Shown here in pieces: positions 55,454 through 64,000 of a stretch of DNA of 64,000 nucleotides. The stretch is from Pseudomonas protegens. Its GTDB lineage: Bacteria; Pseudomonadota; Gammaproteobacteria; Pseudomonadales; Pseudomonadaceae. The translations under genes and the position numbers were made by a program. The stretch covers positions 124,001 to 188,000 of the forward strand of contig NZ_CP060201.1 of NCBI RefSeq assembly GCF_013407925.2, written 5' to 3'. Under the pieces are notes generated by a model. It worked only from the letters and a program-made list of their open reading frames with translations. It was not told the DNA's origin and ran no database searches. Positions within the stretch are counted from its first letter, which is position 1. Each line of letters starts with the position of its first letter.

Positions 55454-56248
55454 ATGGGTTTTCTCGCTGGGAAGCGTGTCCTGATCGTTGGTGTCGCCAG
55501 CAAACTGTCGATCGCCTCGGGCATTGCCGCCGCCATGCACCGTGAAGGCGCCGAGCTGGCCTTCACTTATCAGAACGAAAAACTCAAGGGCCGGGTCGAG
55601 GAGTTCGCCGCCGGCTGGGGCTCCAGCGCCGAGCTGTGCTTCCCTTGCGATGTGGCCAGCGACGAGCAGATCGCCCAGGTCTTCACCGAGCTGGGCAAAA
55701 AATGGGACGGCCTGGACTGCATCGTCCACTCCGTGGGCTTCGCCCCCGGCGACCAGCTTGAAGGCGACTTCACCGATGCCACCACCCGCGAGGGCTTTCG
55801 CATCGCCCACGACATCAGCGCCTACAGCTTCGTGGCCCTGGCCAAGGCCGGTCGGGAAATGATGAAGGGCCGCAACGGCAGCCTGCTGACCCTGTCCTAC
55901 CTGGGCGCCGAGCGCACCATGCCCAACTACAACGTGATGGGCATGGCCAAGGCCTCCCTGGAAGCCGGCGTGCGCTACCTGGCCGGCTCCCTGGGCCCGG
56001 AAGGCACTCGGGTCAACGCCGTCTCCGCCGGGCCGATCCGCACCCTGGCCGCCTCGGGGATCAAGAACTTCCGCAAGATGCTGGCGGCCAACGAAGCCCA
56101 GACACCCCTGCGGCGCAACGTCACCATCGAGGAGGTCGGCAACGCCGGCGCCTTCCTCTGCTCGGACCTGGCCTCGGGCATCAGCGGCGAGATCCTGTAC
56201 GTGGACGGCGGCTTCAACACCACCGCCATGGGCAACCTCGACGAGTGA
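55454..56248 (+). CDS. fabI: Enoyl-ACP reductase (NADH), FabI type
   Basis: A 264-residue short-chain-dehydrogenase-fold enzyme that performs the last reduction of fatty-acid elongation. The N-terminal [20 protein letters not shown] cofactor loop, catalytic Tyr in [21 protein letters not shown] (split; Tyr-x6-Lys), and the C-terminal [26 protein letters not shown] region (split) are typical. AGGAG lies 9 bp before the ATG. It is 22 bp after nppD on the same strand and may be partly co-transcribed. This is the target of triclosan. Confidence 0.95.
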   Translation: MGFLAGKRVLIVGVASKLSIASGIAAAMHREGAELAFTYQNEKLKGRVEEFAAGWGSSAELCFPCDVASDEQIAQVFTELGKKWDGLDCIVHSVGFAPGDQLEGDFTDATTREGFRIAHDISAYSFVALAKAGREMMKGRNGSLLTLSYLGAERTMPNYNVMGMAKASLEAGVRYLAGSLGPEGTRVNAVSAGPIRTLAASGIKNFRKMLAANEAQTPLRRNVTIEEVGNAGAFLCSDLASGISGEILYVDGGFNTTAMGNLDE

Positions 56249-56318
56249 TCGCTGGCTGCGGCGAGGGGGCTTGCGCCTTCGCCACCCTGCCCCCTCCCGC
56301 TCATTGCAAAGGCCGAAC

Positions 56319-57194
56319 ATGAAGCTGTGCTATCTGTTGCTCGTACTTTTTCTAGCCGGCTGCGACCACACTCAAGATAAAGCCCCGAATAAAACCCGAA
56401 GCAGCGTCGCACGCCTGCACATCCCCTTGGGCACACCGGTTGCCGAGTTCCTGGAAAAGAGCCCGGTGAGCTTTACCGCCGACTGCCTGGATGCGGTCAA
56501 CCTATGTTGGTATGAGGCGGATCGTCAGGGAGCACTCCTTGACCTGAGCCTGGCCCAGCCCGAGGGCACGCTTGAACTGGATCAGGTGGCCGGACTCTTG
56601 ATTGCCGTTGATGGCAATACCTCAAACACCATCCAGGCATTGAACATCGACCTTCGCGGGCTGCCGGACAACAGCACTCACAAGGCCAACAAGGCGCTTG
56701 TCTATAACCTTCTCAGGACGTTGAAGAACGCTGGATGGCAAAAATACTACTTCCCTTCCGACCCCCGAATAGCCGCTGGCGAGTTGCACAAGCTGGACTG
56801 GAAGGAAAGCCTCCTGGGTACCCAGCCACTCAGCCACCCGCTGTTCGATGCCAACCATGAGATGAGCCTTGAGCAGTGGCTGGGCAACGACATGTTCTAT
56901 GACTGGTATCTCTATCACGGCAACTACATTGCGCATGTCCGAGCCCTGCGCCACGACTCGAAAAGCGCCCCCCTGCAAAGCGCTGTCTACTTGATAAGCC
57001 TGAACCTGATGTCCCTGGACACGTTCTGGACCCGCGACTTTGCAGAGGCACAAAGAGCCCAATGGAGAACCCTGTTCCCTGCGCATTTGAAAGAACGGCT
57101 GCAACGTCGCTCAGAAGTTGAAAGCCGAGCCAGGGCGGCCGGGGTCGACATCGAGGAAAGCTATAGCCCACCGCTGATGGAGCGCGGCCAATAG
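56319..57194 (+). CDS. Unrecognised lipoprotein, 291 residues
   Basis: A 291-residue protein with a clear lipoprotein signal: MKLCYLLLVLFLAGC, lipid Cys about residue 15. The mature part is soluble, mixed alpha/beta with several Trp and Tyr (WQKYYFPSDPRIAAGELHKLDW, split; MFYDWYLYHGNYIAHVRA) and contains a CLDAVNLCWYEAD segment. I recognise no family. Base composition is lower in GC and its codon choice less biased than fabI next door (e.g. CTTATT, AATAAA), hinting at a more recently acquired or poorly expressed gene. No operon partner is evident. Confidence 0.72.
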   Translation: MKLCYLLLVLFLAGCDHTQDKAPNKTRSSVARLHIPLGTPVAEFLEKSPVSFTADCLDAVNLCWYEADRQGALLDLSLAQPEGTLELDQVAGLLIAVDGNTSNTIQALNIDLRGLPDNSTHKANKALVYNLLRTLKNAGWQKYYFPSDPRIAAGELHKLDWKESLLGTQPLSHPLFDANHEMSLEQWLGNDMFYDWYLYHGNYIAHVRALRHDSKSAPLQSAVYLISLNLMSLDTFWTRDFAEAQRAQWRTLFPAHLKERLQRRSEVESRARAAGVDIEESYSPPLMERGQ

Positions 57195-57257
57195 CGCCCT
57201 GCCACTGACGCCCTTCGCTGCCCCGCGTCACCGGGCCGGGCTTGGCGGCAGCAACCC

Positions 57258-58226
57258 TCAGCGAGCCCGCTTGCCAGCCTGCTTGTGCAGGTACATGGCC
57301 TTGTCGGCGTCCGCCAGCAACGCCTCGATCCCGGGGTGACGCTCGGGGTGGTAGTCGACCTGACCGACACTGAAGTGGATGTCATAGCCACGCTTCAAGG
57401 TGGCATTGCGCTCGTCGAGGATCTCCCGCAGGCGCGCCATGATCGCCGAGGTCTCGACATGGTCGGCGGCGGTCAGCAGGGCGACGAACTCATCGCCGCC
57501 CAGGCGGCCGATCACGTCGCTGTCGCGAAAGGCGATGCGCAACACATCGGCGAAGGTCTTCAAGGCGCCGTCGCCTTCGGCATGGCCATAGGTGTCGTTG
57601 ATCTGCTTGAAGTCGTTGAGGTCGAAGAACAGCAGGGTCGCGGTTCTGTTCAGCCGCTGGCAGGCCCCCAGGGCATGCCGCGCCAGGGCCTCGAAGCCGC
57701 GGCGATTGGACAGCAGGGTCAGCTCATCCATGCTGGCCATCTGCACGGCCGCCAGCTCCTGCTCGGCCATGCGCGCCAGGTCCCGCAGCAGGGCACGCTC
57801 TTCGTCGTCCAGATCCCGGGGCTTGGTATCGATCAGGCACAGGGTGCCGAGCCTGCTGCCATTGGGCACGCTCAAGGGGCAACCGGCGTAGAAGCGAATC
57901 CGCGGTTCGCCGGTGACCAGCGGATTGTCATGGAAACGCTCGTCCAGCTCGGCATCGCACACGGTGAGGATCTGGTCTTCGAGAATCGTGTGCCCGCAAA
58001 AGGACTGGTCCCGCGGGGTCTGGCTGACATCCAGCCCCGCGGCGGACTTGAACCACTGGCGGTCGGTGTCCACCAGGCTGATCAGCGCGATCGGCACATT
58101 GAACAGGCGCCTGGCCAGCCGGGTCACCCGGTCGAAGCGCTCCTGCGGCAAGGTGTCGAGGATGTTCAGCTCGCGCAGGGTCTGGAGTCTCAAGACCTCA
58201 TTGCCGGGCTTGCGGGGATGCAACAT
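57258..58226 (-). CDS. GAF-GGDEF diguanylate cyclase
   Basis: A 322-residue cytosolic protein: GAF domain (about 20-155, PIALISLVDTDRQWFKSAAGL, SFCGHTI, FYAGCPLSV) and GGDEF domain (about 165-320). The active site GGDEF is at 243-247, and the inhibitory I-site RDSD is at 234-237, exactly five residues upstream. It should therefore make cyclic di-GMP and be product-inhibited. ATG 58226 has GGAG 6 bp upstream and is preferred to ATG 58238. Its relation to the EAL protein at the right edge is only by distance. Confidence 0.88.
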   Translation of the reverse strand: MLHPRKPGNEVLRLQTLRELNILDTLPQERFDRVTRLARRLFNVPIALISLVDTDRQWFKSAAGLDVSQTPRDQSFCGHTILEDQILTVCDAELDERFHDNPLVTGEPRIRFYAGCPLSVPNGSRLGTLCLIDTKPRDLDDEERALLRDLARMAEQELAAVQMASMDELTLLSNRRGFEALARHALGACQRLNRTATLLFFDLNDFKQINDTYGHAEGDGALKTFADVLRIAFRDSDVIGRLGGDEFVALLTAADHVETSAIMARLREILDERNATLKRGYDIHFSVGQVDYHPERHPGIEALLADADKAMYLHKQAGKRAR

Positions 58227-58320
58227 CGCTGACTCCATTCGCGGTTAAGACACAGAGCGTAGTCCAAATCGCGACGGCGTCTCTCAGCGGCGCGTCCCCG
58301 AGCCCGTGGCTCAAGCGCCC

Positions 58321-59493
58321 TCAGAGCCGGGGGCTCAGCAGAATCCGCCCGTAGCCCGCCACGAACAGCGCGAACGCCAGCGCCGCCAGCAACGCCGAAA
58401 GCCCCAGCCCCAGGCTGTTGAACGGCACCAGCAGAACCCGGCACACGGCTGCCAGGAACAGCAGCGCAAAACCGCCGGCCATGGCCCGCGACACCTGCAG
58501 CGGCCGGCCGCTGTGCCCGAGGCTGACCCGCGCCACCATGGCCAGCACCAGCCCGCCCAGGCCACCCACCGCCAGGGCATGGGTCACCAGGCTCTGTTGC
58601 AGCGGCCAGCCCAGGTGCCACAGGGCCATGCCCAGGGTGGCCAGGGCCAGCCACAGGTACGCCAGGTACAGCGACCAGAGCAACGGCAGGCGCCACAGGC
58701 CCGGGTGGTGCCAGCGCCACAGGCGCCACAGGTGCAAGGCCGCCAGCAGGACGAACAATGGGGCCAGCCAGCGCTGAGGCCCGTCGCCGCCTCCCAGGGC
58801 CATGGACAGGGCCGCCAGTAGGCTGCCGACCAGCAACAGTCGGGTCGGCCAGGGCGACCCGGCCGGTGTCGGCGGCAGATTGAGGCCACGCTGGATAAAG
58901 AACGGGATGACCCGGCCACCGATCACCGTCATCAGGGTCGCCACCAGCCACAACGCCCCCAGTTCGCCGCGCCGCTGCCAAAGCTCCTGATGGCCCAGCA
59001 GGCCCCACAAGGCCAGCCCCTGAAACAGCGCCAGCAGCCCCAGGATCACCACGATGGGGTAGTTGTCGCGCTTGCCGGCGCGCCACAGTTCATATCCCAC
59101 CACCCCGGCCAGCGCCGGCATGAACGCCACTTGCAGCACCAGGAACAGTGGCGCCGGCAGCGGCAGCCACCAGGCCAGCCGCGCCAGCAGCCAGGCCAGC
59201 CACAACAGGATCAACGGCGTGCGACTGAGCCCCGGGCGCCCGGTCCAGTTGGCCACCGCCGTCAGCAGGAACCCGGCGATGATCGCCACGGCAAAGCCGA
59301 ACAGCATCTCGTGCCGATGCCAGGCCAGCATCCCGCCCAGCGGCTGGCGGCCGTTCCAGAGCCCGTGCAGCCAAAGGCCCCAGCCCATCAGGGCGATACA
59401 GGCGAAAGCGGCTCCCGTCAGGAAAAACGGCCGGAAGCCCAGGCTCCACAACGGCTGTGCGGCCCATTGCCGCCAACGTTCAGGCAAGGACAC
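58321..59493 (-). CDS. NnrS family membrane protein (nitric-oxide/nitrosative stress)
   Basis: A 390-residue protein with 12 predicted TM segments. Family hallmarks are LWSLGFRPFFLTGAAFA near the N-terminus, WHRHEMLFGFAVAIIAGFLLTAVANWTG (split; His about 58-60, probable heme/copper ligands), GGRVIPFFIQRGLN (about 192) and LVTHALAVGGLGGLVLAMVARVSLGHSGRPL (split; about 305-335). NnrS proteins are linked to NO resistance in denitrifiers and host-associated bacteria. A GTG at 59493 with GGGAGGG 6 bp upstream is the best start; TTG 59499 is the alternative. Confidence 0.87.
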   Translation of the reverse strand: MSLPERWRQWAAQPLWSLGFRPFFLTGAAFACIALMGWGLWLHGLWNGRQPLGGMLAWHRHEMLFGFAVAIIAGFLLTAVANWTGRPGLSRTPLILLWLAWLLARLAWWLPLPAPLFLVLQVAFMPALAGVVGYELWRAGKRDNYPIVVILGLLALFQGLALWGLLGHQELWQRRGELGALWLVATLMTVIGGRVIPFFIQRGLNLPPTPAGSPWPTRLLLVGSLLAALSMALGGGDGPQRWLAPLFVLLAALHLWRLWRWHHPGLWRLPLLWSLYLAYLWLALATLGMALWHLGWPLQQSLVTHALAVGGLGGLVLAMVARVSLGHSGRPLQVSRAMAGGFALLFLAAVCRVLLVPFNSLGLGLSALLAALAFALFVAGYGRILLSPRL

Positions 59494-59775
59494 AGGCAAC
59501 CCTCCCCCGGTTCAGGACAGACAATGGCCAATTGCAGTAGCGGATCATCGTGGGGCTCCTCGGCCAATCAGTGGCGATATAACCCATCCCCATCACGATT
59601 CATGCCAGCGCCAGATCTGCCGCAAACCGGGGGCCTGGGTCGCGAACAGTCTTTTTGACAACGACTGGAAAAGGTCATTAAGACACCAATCAAGTCAATA
59701 TGACCGCTCATTCCCAGCTGCGTTTTGCACGCCGCAAGCGTAGATTGGCATCCCCAGCCCCTCTGCCGCACAAGG
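59494..59775. other. Divergent promoter region, NnrS / unrecognised membrane protein
   Basis: A 282-bp stretch holding both divergent promoters. It includes an AT-richer part near 59650-59700 (TCTTTTTGACA, GTCATTAAGAC, CAATCAAGTCAATATGA). No clean FNR/DNR box (TTGAT-N4-ATCAA) is visible. No gene is seen in it. Confidence 0.45.
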
Positions 59776-62220
59776 ATGTCTTCGTTGCCCTCCACCCCTC
59801 GCGTTCCGTCCGAGAAAAGCCTGTCGCGCCTGTTGCTGGAGTTGCTCTGGCAGTTGTGCGCCCTGCTGGTACCGATTTTCTTCGTCACCTTGCTGCCCCC
59901 AGCCCTGGCCCTGGCCGTGGTGCTCGGTTGTGCCGCGGGCATGGCCCTGGCGGCGCGCCTGGGTTGGCTCAGAACCGCTCGCGCCATGGCCCGGCTGATG
60001 ATCAGTGCGGCGTTTGGCCTGGGTTTCAGCCTGGGCCGGGCCCTGCCGGCGTACTGGGACATCGCGGCAGCCTTCGCCAGCATCGTTGCCGGGCTGGCCG
60101 CGGTCAGCCATCTGGAACGCCGACTGGGCCTGGTGCAGCCCCCGGCCACTCCCGTCAGCGCCTGGGGCGGCGGCGAACCGCAGCAGACCCCGGAAGGCCT
60201 GCCGATCCGGGTGTTCAACCACGGCGAGATTGCCATGGGCGGCCCCACTTATTGCGATTACCTGTTCCCGGACGGCGTACTGCTGCAAGGACTGGGTTCG
60301 TCGGCGCGGTTCTCCAGCGATGGGCGCTACTTCGCCGCGCCCTTGCCATCGCGGCAACGCTGGGGCCTGGCGATCCTCGACCGCTCGTTGCGCCGGCTGT
60401 ACCGCTGCGACCACGGCGAGTTCTGGGAGCTGGACGCCTTCGCCGAAGACCGCCTGAGCGGGCGGCACAGCCCCCTGGTGAATAACGACTCGCGCCACGC
60501 CAGCCTGGCGGCGCTGCTGGACGGCGCCGAAGCGATCGACCTGGTGGCGGTGGCCGATCTGTGGCTGGAGCCCGGCGCCTGGGTCGACAATCTGGCCCGG
60601 CGGAGCTTCGAGGAACAGTCCCCGGACGGGCGTCACCGGCTCCAGGCCCGGATGCTCCTGCCCAGCCGCCTGCGAGACTTGCCCCAACCCCTGGAGCCGC
60701 TGCGGGCGCCGCCTTACCAACTGAGCCTGGACGGCCAGCCCAGTGGCCTGCTGATCAGCGCCGACAGCCCTCGTTGCTGGAGCCGCGACAGCCGCTCCCT
60801 GGCCTGCGCCGCATGCGAGGAACAACACCCCGAGCTGGCAAGCAACTGGCTGTGGCAGGCGGACCAGGGCTGGCGCCCGCTGCCGGCGCCCTGGGTCGCC
60901 AGCCCGGCGGAACCGTCCTTTTACCCCGGCCCCCTGCTGGAGCTGGACAGCCGCTACCTGCGCCACGCCGCCTACCTGGACTGCGCCGAAGCCGACCACG
61001 GGCGCTACGGCTATCGCCTGCACAGCATCCACAGCGACACCGAAACCGGCGTCGGCCACGACCTTGAAGGCTGCCTGCAGGTCGCGCCCCTGCCCCTGGC
61101 GCGGACCCGACTGCGCCAGCCCCTGGACAGCGGCGGCGGCCGCGGTGACAGCCAGGTCGAGTCGGCGCCGCTGCTGGATGGCCAGCGGGCACTGTTCAGC
61201 TGGCTGGCCGACGATCAGTGGGGCCTGGGCGCCTATGAATGCCGGATCGGCGACTGGCAACTGCCCGGGCGCTGGCTGTTGGATCATCGGGTGTCCGACT
61301 GCGGGCGTTACCTGGCCCTGCTGCCTTGCGCCCCGCTGCCCCGGGTCAGCGACCGCGCGGTGGTGGCCGACCTGCAGCAGCGACGCCTGCTGCACAGCCC
61401 GCCCCTGCTGGCGGCACGCTTGCTGGACTTGCGCCATGGCCAGTTGAGCCTGGCGGTGATCGTCGGGCGCCTCGACCAGGACCTGCCGAGCAGCCCCCTG
61501 CGCCGCTTCAACCAGCCGGCGCCGGCGCCCGCCAACGCTGCCGCGTTCTGTGCCGAGCAAGACGGCTCGCGGTTGTGCTACCAACGCCAGCGCTTGCAGC
61601 TCACCGAACAGCAACTGCTGCCGCTGGCCGACTGGCGCCTGGTGGACCGGCCCCAGGCCGCGGTGGCGGAAGGCGACTTCATCCAGCCGGCTCCCGACGG
61701 CCGCGATGCCGCGTGGCTGTTCGGCAGTGACACCGAATACGCCGACAGCTGGCTGCGGGAAACCAGCCCGCGCCTGGGCGGCCACCTGCTCACCGCCAGC
61801 GGCTGCGCCCTGACGGATCTGGCACCGTCGCTGATCTGGTCCGCCGATGGCCGCTACCTGGCCCTGACCCGGCTGCGCCTCGACGTCGAGGACGGCTACC
61901 GCGCCTGGCAGTTGTTGTTGCTGGACGTGCAGCAGCGCAGCCTGCGCATCGCGCCGAAATGGCTGCGCCAGCGGCCGCAGTTCCGGCGTTTCGACCCACA
62001 AGCGCTGGAGTTGCGCCTGTTCGAACGGGATTGGCAGGCCGCGGACGACCCCGATCCGGGCCGCAGCCTGAGCCTGCCCCTGGCCGAGTTGCTCGACCTG
62101 CCCGCCCAGGCCCTGGAGCCCCATCAGGGCCTGTGGCTGCTCGCCGCCGACGCGCACCTGGCCGGCGCCTGGCAGGCCTTGCCACGCCCGGACCATCCGG
62201 CGTTCCGCCCCACAGTCTGA
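59776..62220 (+). CDS. Unrecognised large membrane-anchored protein, 814 residues
   Basis: An 814-residue protein. The first 110 residues hold about four hydrophobic segments (LLWQLCALLVPIFFVTLLPP, LALAVVLGCAAGMALAARLG, LMISAAFGLGFSLG, IAAAFASIVAGLAAVSH). The rest, about 700 residues, is soluble with recurring beta-type units of the form SSDGRYFAAPL, SRDSRSLACA, DCGRYLALLP, SADGRYLALTR. These resemble propeller blades. It is rich in Leu, Arg and Asp. I recognise no family. ATG 59776 is the first ATG, with AAGG directly before it; TTG 59725 is possible. Divergent from nnrS. Confidence 0.72.
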   Translation: MSSLPSTPRVPSEKSLSRLLLELLWQLCALLVPIFFVTLLPPALALAVVLGCAAGMALAARLGWLRTARAMARLMISAAFGLGFSLGRALPAYWDIAAAFASIVAGLAAVSHLERRLGLVQPPATPVSAWGGGEPQQTPEGLPIRVFNHGEIAMGGPTYCDYLFPDGVLLQGLGSSARFSSDGRYFAAPLPSRQRWGLAILDRSLRRLYRCDHGEFWELDAFAEDRLSGRHSPLVNNDSRHASLAALLDGAEAIDLVAVADLWLEPGAWVDNLARRSFEEQSPDGRHRLQARMLLPSRLRDLPQPLEPLRAPPYQLSLDGQPSGLLISADSPRCWSRDSRSLACAACEEQHPELASNWLWQADQGWRPLPAPWVASPAEPSFYPGPLLELDSRYLRHAAYLDCAEADHGRYGYRLHSIHSDTETGVGHDLEGCLQVAPLPLARTRLRQPLDSGGGRGDSQVESAPLLDGQRALFSWLADDQWGLGAYECRIGDWQLPGRWLLDHRVSDCGRYLALLPCAPLPRVSDRAVVADLQQRRLLHSPPLLAARLLDLRHGQLSLAVIVGRLDQDLPSSPLRRFNQPAPAPANAAAFCAEQDGSRLCYQRQRLQLTEQQLLPLADWRLVDRPQAAVAEGDFIQPAPDGRDAAWLFGSDTEYADSWLRETSPRLGGHLLTASGCALTDLAPSLIWSADGRYLALTRLRLDVEDGYRAWQLLLLDVQQRSLRIAPKWLRQRPQFRRFDPQALELRLFERDWQAADDPDPGRSLSLPLAELLDLPAQALEPHQGLWLLAADAHLAGAWQALPRPDHPAFRPTV

Positions 62221-62229
62221 AGCCGCGCC

Positions 62230-64000
62230 TCACTCCTCGCGGGCGGCCAGGGCGCCGTGGGCCCGCTGGCTGACAAACCCGGGAATCTGCTCCCCGGGCA
62301 AGGACTTGCTGTAGTACCAGCCCTGGATGATCAGCTCCGAGCTTGACTGCAAGAAATCAAGCTGCTCGCGGGTTTCCACCCCTTCCACCACCACCTTGAG
62401 CTTGAGCGTCTCGCAAAAGCGCAGCAGGCCGTTGAGCACCTGGGCGCCCTTGGGCTCGCGCTGGGCGAGGACGAAGCTGCGGTCGATCTTGATCCCGTCC
62501 ACCGGAAACTGATGCAGGTAGCTCAAGGCGGAAAAACCGGTGCCGAAGTCGTCGATGTAGACCCGCGCGCCCAGGGCATGCAGCTTGCCGATCCATTGCT
62601 GGGTCAACAGGGCATCGCCCACCAGCGCGTCCTCGGTGATCTCCACCGAAACCTGGCCCTGGGCCCAGGCGAGAATCTCCAGCAGACGCCGGCCATGCTC
62701 CGCCGAGGCCAGGGTGGCGCTGGAGATATTGATGGTGATGGGCAGTTGGAAGCCGATCTTGCTCCAGGCCAGGTGCTGACGCACCGCCTGGGAGGCGACC
62801 CAGAAATCCACCTCGGGCATCAGCCCGGCCTGCCCCAGCCATTGCAACAGCTCCCAGGGCGACTGCACCTTGCCCTCGCCGTCCCGGGCGCGGATCAGCG
62901 CCTCGCAGCCGGTGCACAGGCCGCTGTCCTTGGCCACCTGGGGCTGGTACTCCAGGTGAAAGTCGTAGCCGCTCAATTGCTGGATCCGCGCCAGTTGCAG
63001 GGACTGCTGCGCGGCCTGGCGGTAGGCCGCCACCATCGGGTCCAGCTCGAACAGCCTGCCGCGCTCCTCCAGGCCGCGGAAGGTGGTGTCGAAGGTTTTC
63101 AGGTAGACCTGCCCGGCGCCTTCGCCCTGGCGCTGGATGCTGCGCACATATGGCAGGTAGATCAGGGTGCCGATCCCCAGCAACAGCAGTTGCAGGAGCA
63201 CCGCGCCCCAGTCGCCCTGGGTACTCAGGTAGGCATTGAGCAGCACCGGCGAGGTGAAGGGCACGCTGACCAGCGCCGGGCTGACCCAGCCCAGCTGCAC
63301 CACCAGCAGGGCCAGGCAGGCATTGACCATGGGCACCAGCATGAAGGGCACCAGCAGGCGCGGGTTGAGGATGATCGGCAAGCCGAACAGCAGCAGTTCG
63401 TTGACGTTGAACAGCGACAGCGCCAGGCTCGCCATGGCCAGCAGGCGCATGGAGCGGTTGCGGGAAAACCCCAGGATCGCCAGCACCAGGGCCAGGGACC
63501 CGCCGGAGCCGCCGATGAAGGCGAAGCACCCCAAAAGACCACTGTTGAGGGCAAAGCGCAGGGGTTGCCCGGCGGCATGATCGGCGGCATTGAGGGCCAC
63601 CGCCTGGTCCAGCACCTCAATCAAGGGCTGCATGGCGTAGGTGCCGTGAATGCCGAAGAACCACAACAGGGAGTTGGTCGAGGTCAGGACGATCGCGTTG
63701 AGGTAGGGATGATCCAGGCTGTCGATGTCGAGCGGACGCTGGATGTAGGCAAAGTCGTGGACCTGCAACAACAGCTGCAGCACCGCCACCAGCGCCAGAC
63801 AGGTCAGCATCCCCGGCAACACCATATTGATGGTGCCCTTGAGGTTGTGCCCCACCAGGCCTTCGTCCACCAGCCGGGTCCAGCGTCGGCGGTGCAGCCA
63901 GGCCATGGTCGGGACATTGACCAGGGGCGAGGCGATGGCAATGAACAGCACGAAGGTTGCCGAGGCCAGCGGATAGTCGCGCAGCAGGTAGATGGCGATC
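62230..64000 (-). CDS. PTS EIIC-like permease domain fused to an EAL phosphodiesterase (5' end beyond window)
   Basis: The frame is open to the right edge, so the start lies outside; 590 codons are visible. The N-terminal part is a polytopic membrane domain of the PTS lactose/cellobiose EIIC family (FGIHGTYAMQPLIEVLDQA, FIGGSGGSLALVLAILGFS, FNVNELLLFGLPIILNPRLLVPFMLVP split). The C-terminal half is an EAL domain with its catalytic residues: CEALIR, TINISSA, VEITEDAL, YIDDFGTGFSALSYL, IKIDRSF, VVEGVET and IQGWYYSKSLP. It should bind or sense a sugar through the membrane domain and hydrolyse cyclic di-GMP. No EIIA or EIIB domain is seen. Confidence 0.85.
   Translation of the reverse strand, partial: IAIYLLRDYPLASATFVLFIAIASPLVNVPTMAWLHRRRWTRLVDEGLVGHNLKGTINMVLPGMLTCLALVAVLQLLLQVHDFAYIQRPLDIDSLDHPYLNAIVLTSTNSLLWFFGIHGTYAMQPLIEVLDQAVALNAADHAAGQPLRFALNSGLLGCFAFIGGSGGSLALVLAILGFSRNRSMRLLAMASLALSLFNVNELLLFGLPIILNPRLLVPFMLVPMVNACLALLVVQLGWVSPALVSVPFTSPVLLNAYLSTQGDWGAVLLQLLLLGIGTLIYLPYVRSIQRQGEGAGQVYLKTFDTTFRGLEERGRLFELDPMVAAYRQAAQQSLQLARIQQLSGYDFHLEYQPQVAKDSGLCTGCEALIRARDGEGKVQSPWELLQWLGQAGLMPEVDFWVASQAVRQHLAWSKIGFQLPITINISSATLASAEHGRRLLEILAWAQGQVSVEITEDALVGDALLTQQWIGKLHALGARVYIDDFGTGFSALSYLHQFPVDGIKIDRSFVLAQREPKGAQVLNGLLRFCETLKLKVVVEGVETREQLDFLQSSSELIIQGWYYSKSLPGEQIPGFVSQRAHGALAAREE

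Noticed and set aside
59650..59700. Possible DNR/ANR box upstream of nnrS
   Set aside because: CAATCAAGTCAA has one half-site only; the other half does not match TTGAT at the required spacing.
59695..62196. 833-codon open frame on the minus strand opposite the 814-residue protein
   Set aside because: This pair needed a choice. The plus frame has hydrophobic segments, patterned strands and a plausible start; the minus frame is Gln/Gly/Ala-rich without structure.

Overview
The window is a GC-rich, gene-dense stretch of a Pseudomonas chromosome. It most resembles the P. fluorescens group (protegens/chlororaphis-like). Three things point there: the protein families present; the many short palindromic repeats of the 'GTAGGAGCTGGCTTGCCAGCGAA' type; and the order ldcA-dnaQ-rnhA-methyltransferase-gloB-mltD-npp transporter-fabI, which from memory matches P. 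aeruginosa PA1818 down to PA1806. No rRNA, tRNA, CRISPR array, prophage or insertion sequence was seen.

Layout. 1-5 kb: the 3' end of efeO, an MFS transporter, pssA, and a TetR regulator with a DUF1348 gene. 5-9 kb: a sulfur-acquisition pair (sfnG and a DszC/SfnB-like flavin monooxygenase) transcribed divergently, followed by a TSUP exporter. 8.8-12.6 kb (minus strand): nudC, a dienoyl-CoA isomerase, and an RstA/RstB-like two-component system. 12.8-17.1 kb: a divergent RND efflux pair without an outer-membrane gene. 17.1-20.8 kb: a LysR regulator divergent from a three-gene unit of a clavaminate-synthase-like dioxygenase, a TSUP exporter and a YbaK-type aminoacyl-tRNA deacylase; a small secreted-peptide gene follows the regulator. 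20.9-26.4 kb: another small secreted peptide, a periplasmic lactonase-like beta-propeller, DUF5629, and an MMPL/RND transporter with its YCF48-like partner. 26.8-35.1 kb: a SulP permease, pepN, and a tight minus-strand run DUF2797/DUF1315/rhomboid/phosphoesterase/nadK. 35.3-40.3 kb: DUF1853, arsB, a flavin reductase, a small conserved protein, a LysR regulator and a GNAT enzyme. 40.4-56.2 kb: the conserved ldcA-to-fabI block. 56.3-64 kb: an unrecognised lipoprotein, a GAF-GGDEF diguanylate cyclase, NnrS, an 814-residue unrecognised membrane protein, and a PTS-EIIC/EAL fusion cut by the window edge.

Most promising observations. (1) The dioxygenase/TSUP exporter/YbaK unit at 18.3-20.7 kb looks like a make, export and proofread module for an unusual amino acid. 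(2) The sfnG intergenic region carries two divergent sigma-54 promoters and a perfect 16-bp palindrome. (3) A complete EAL phosphodiesterase domain is fused to a PTS sugar-permease membrane domain. (4) The TetR gene has a promoter that predicts a leaderless mRNA with the operator inside the spacer. (5) Two families of intergenic repeats supply the stop codons of at least three genes.
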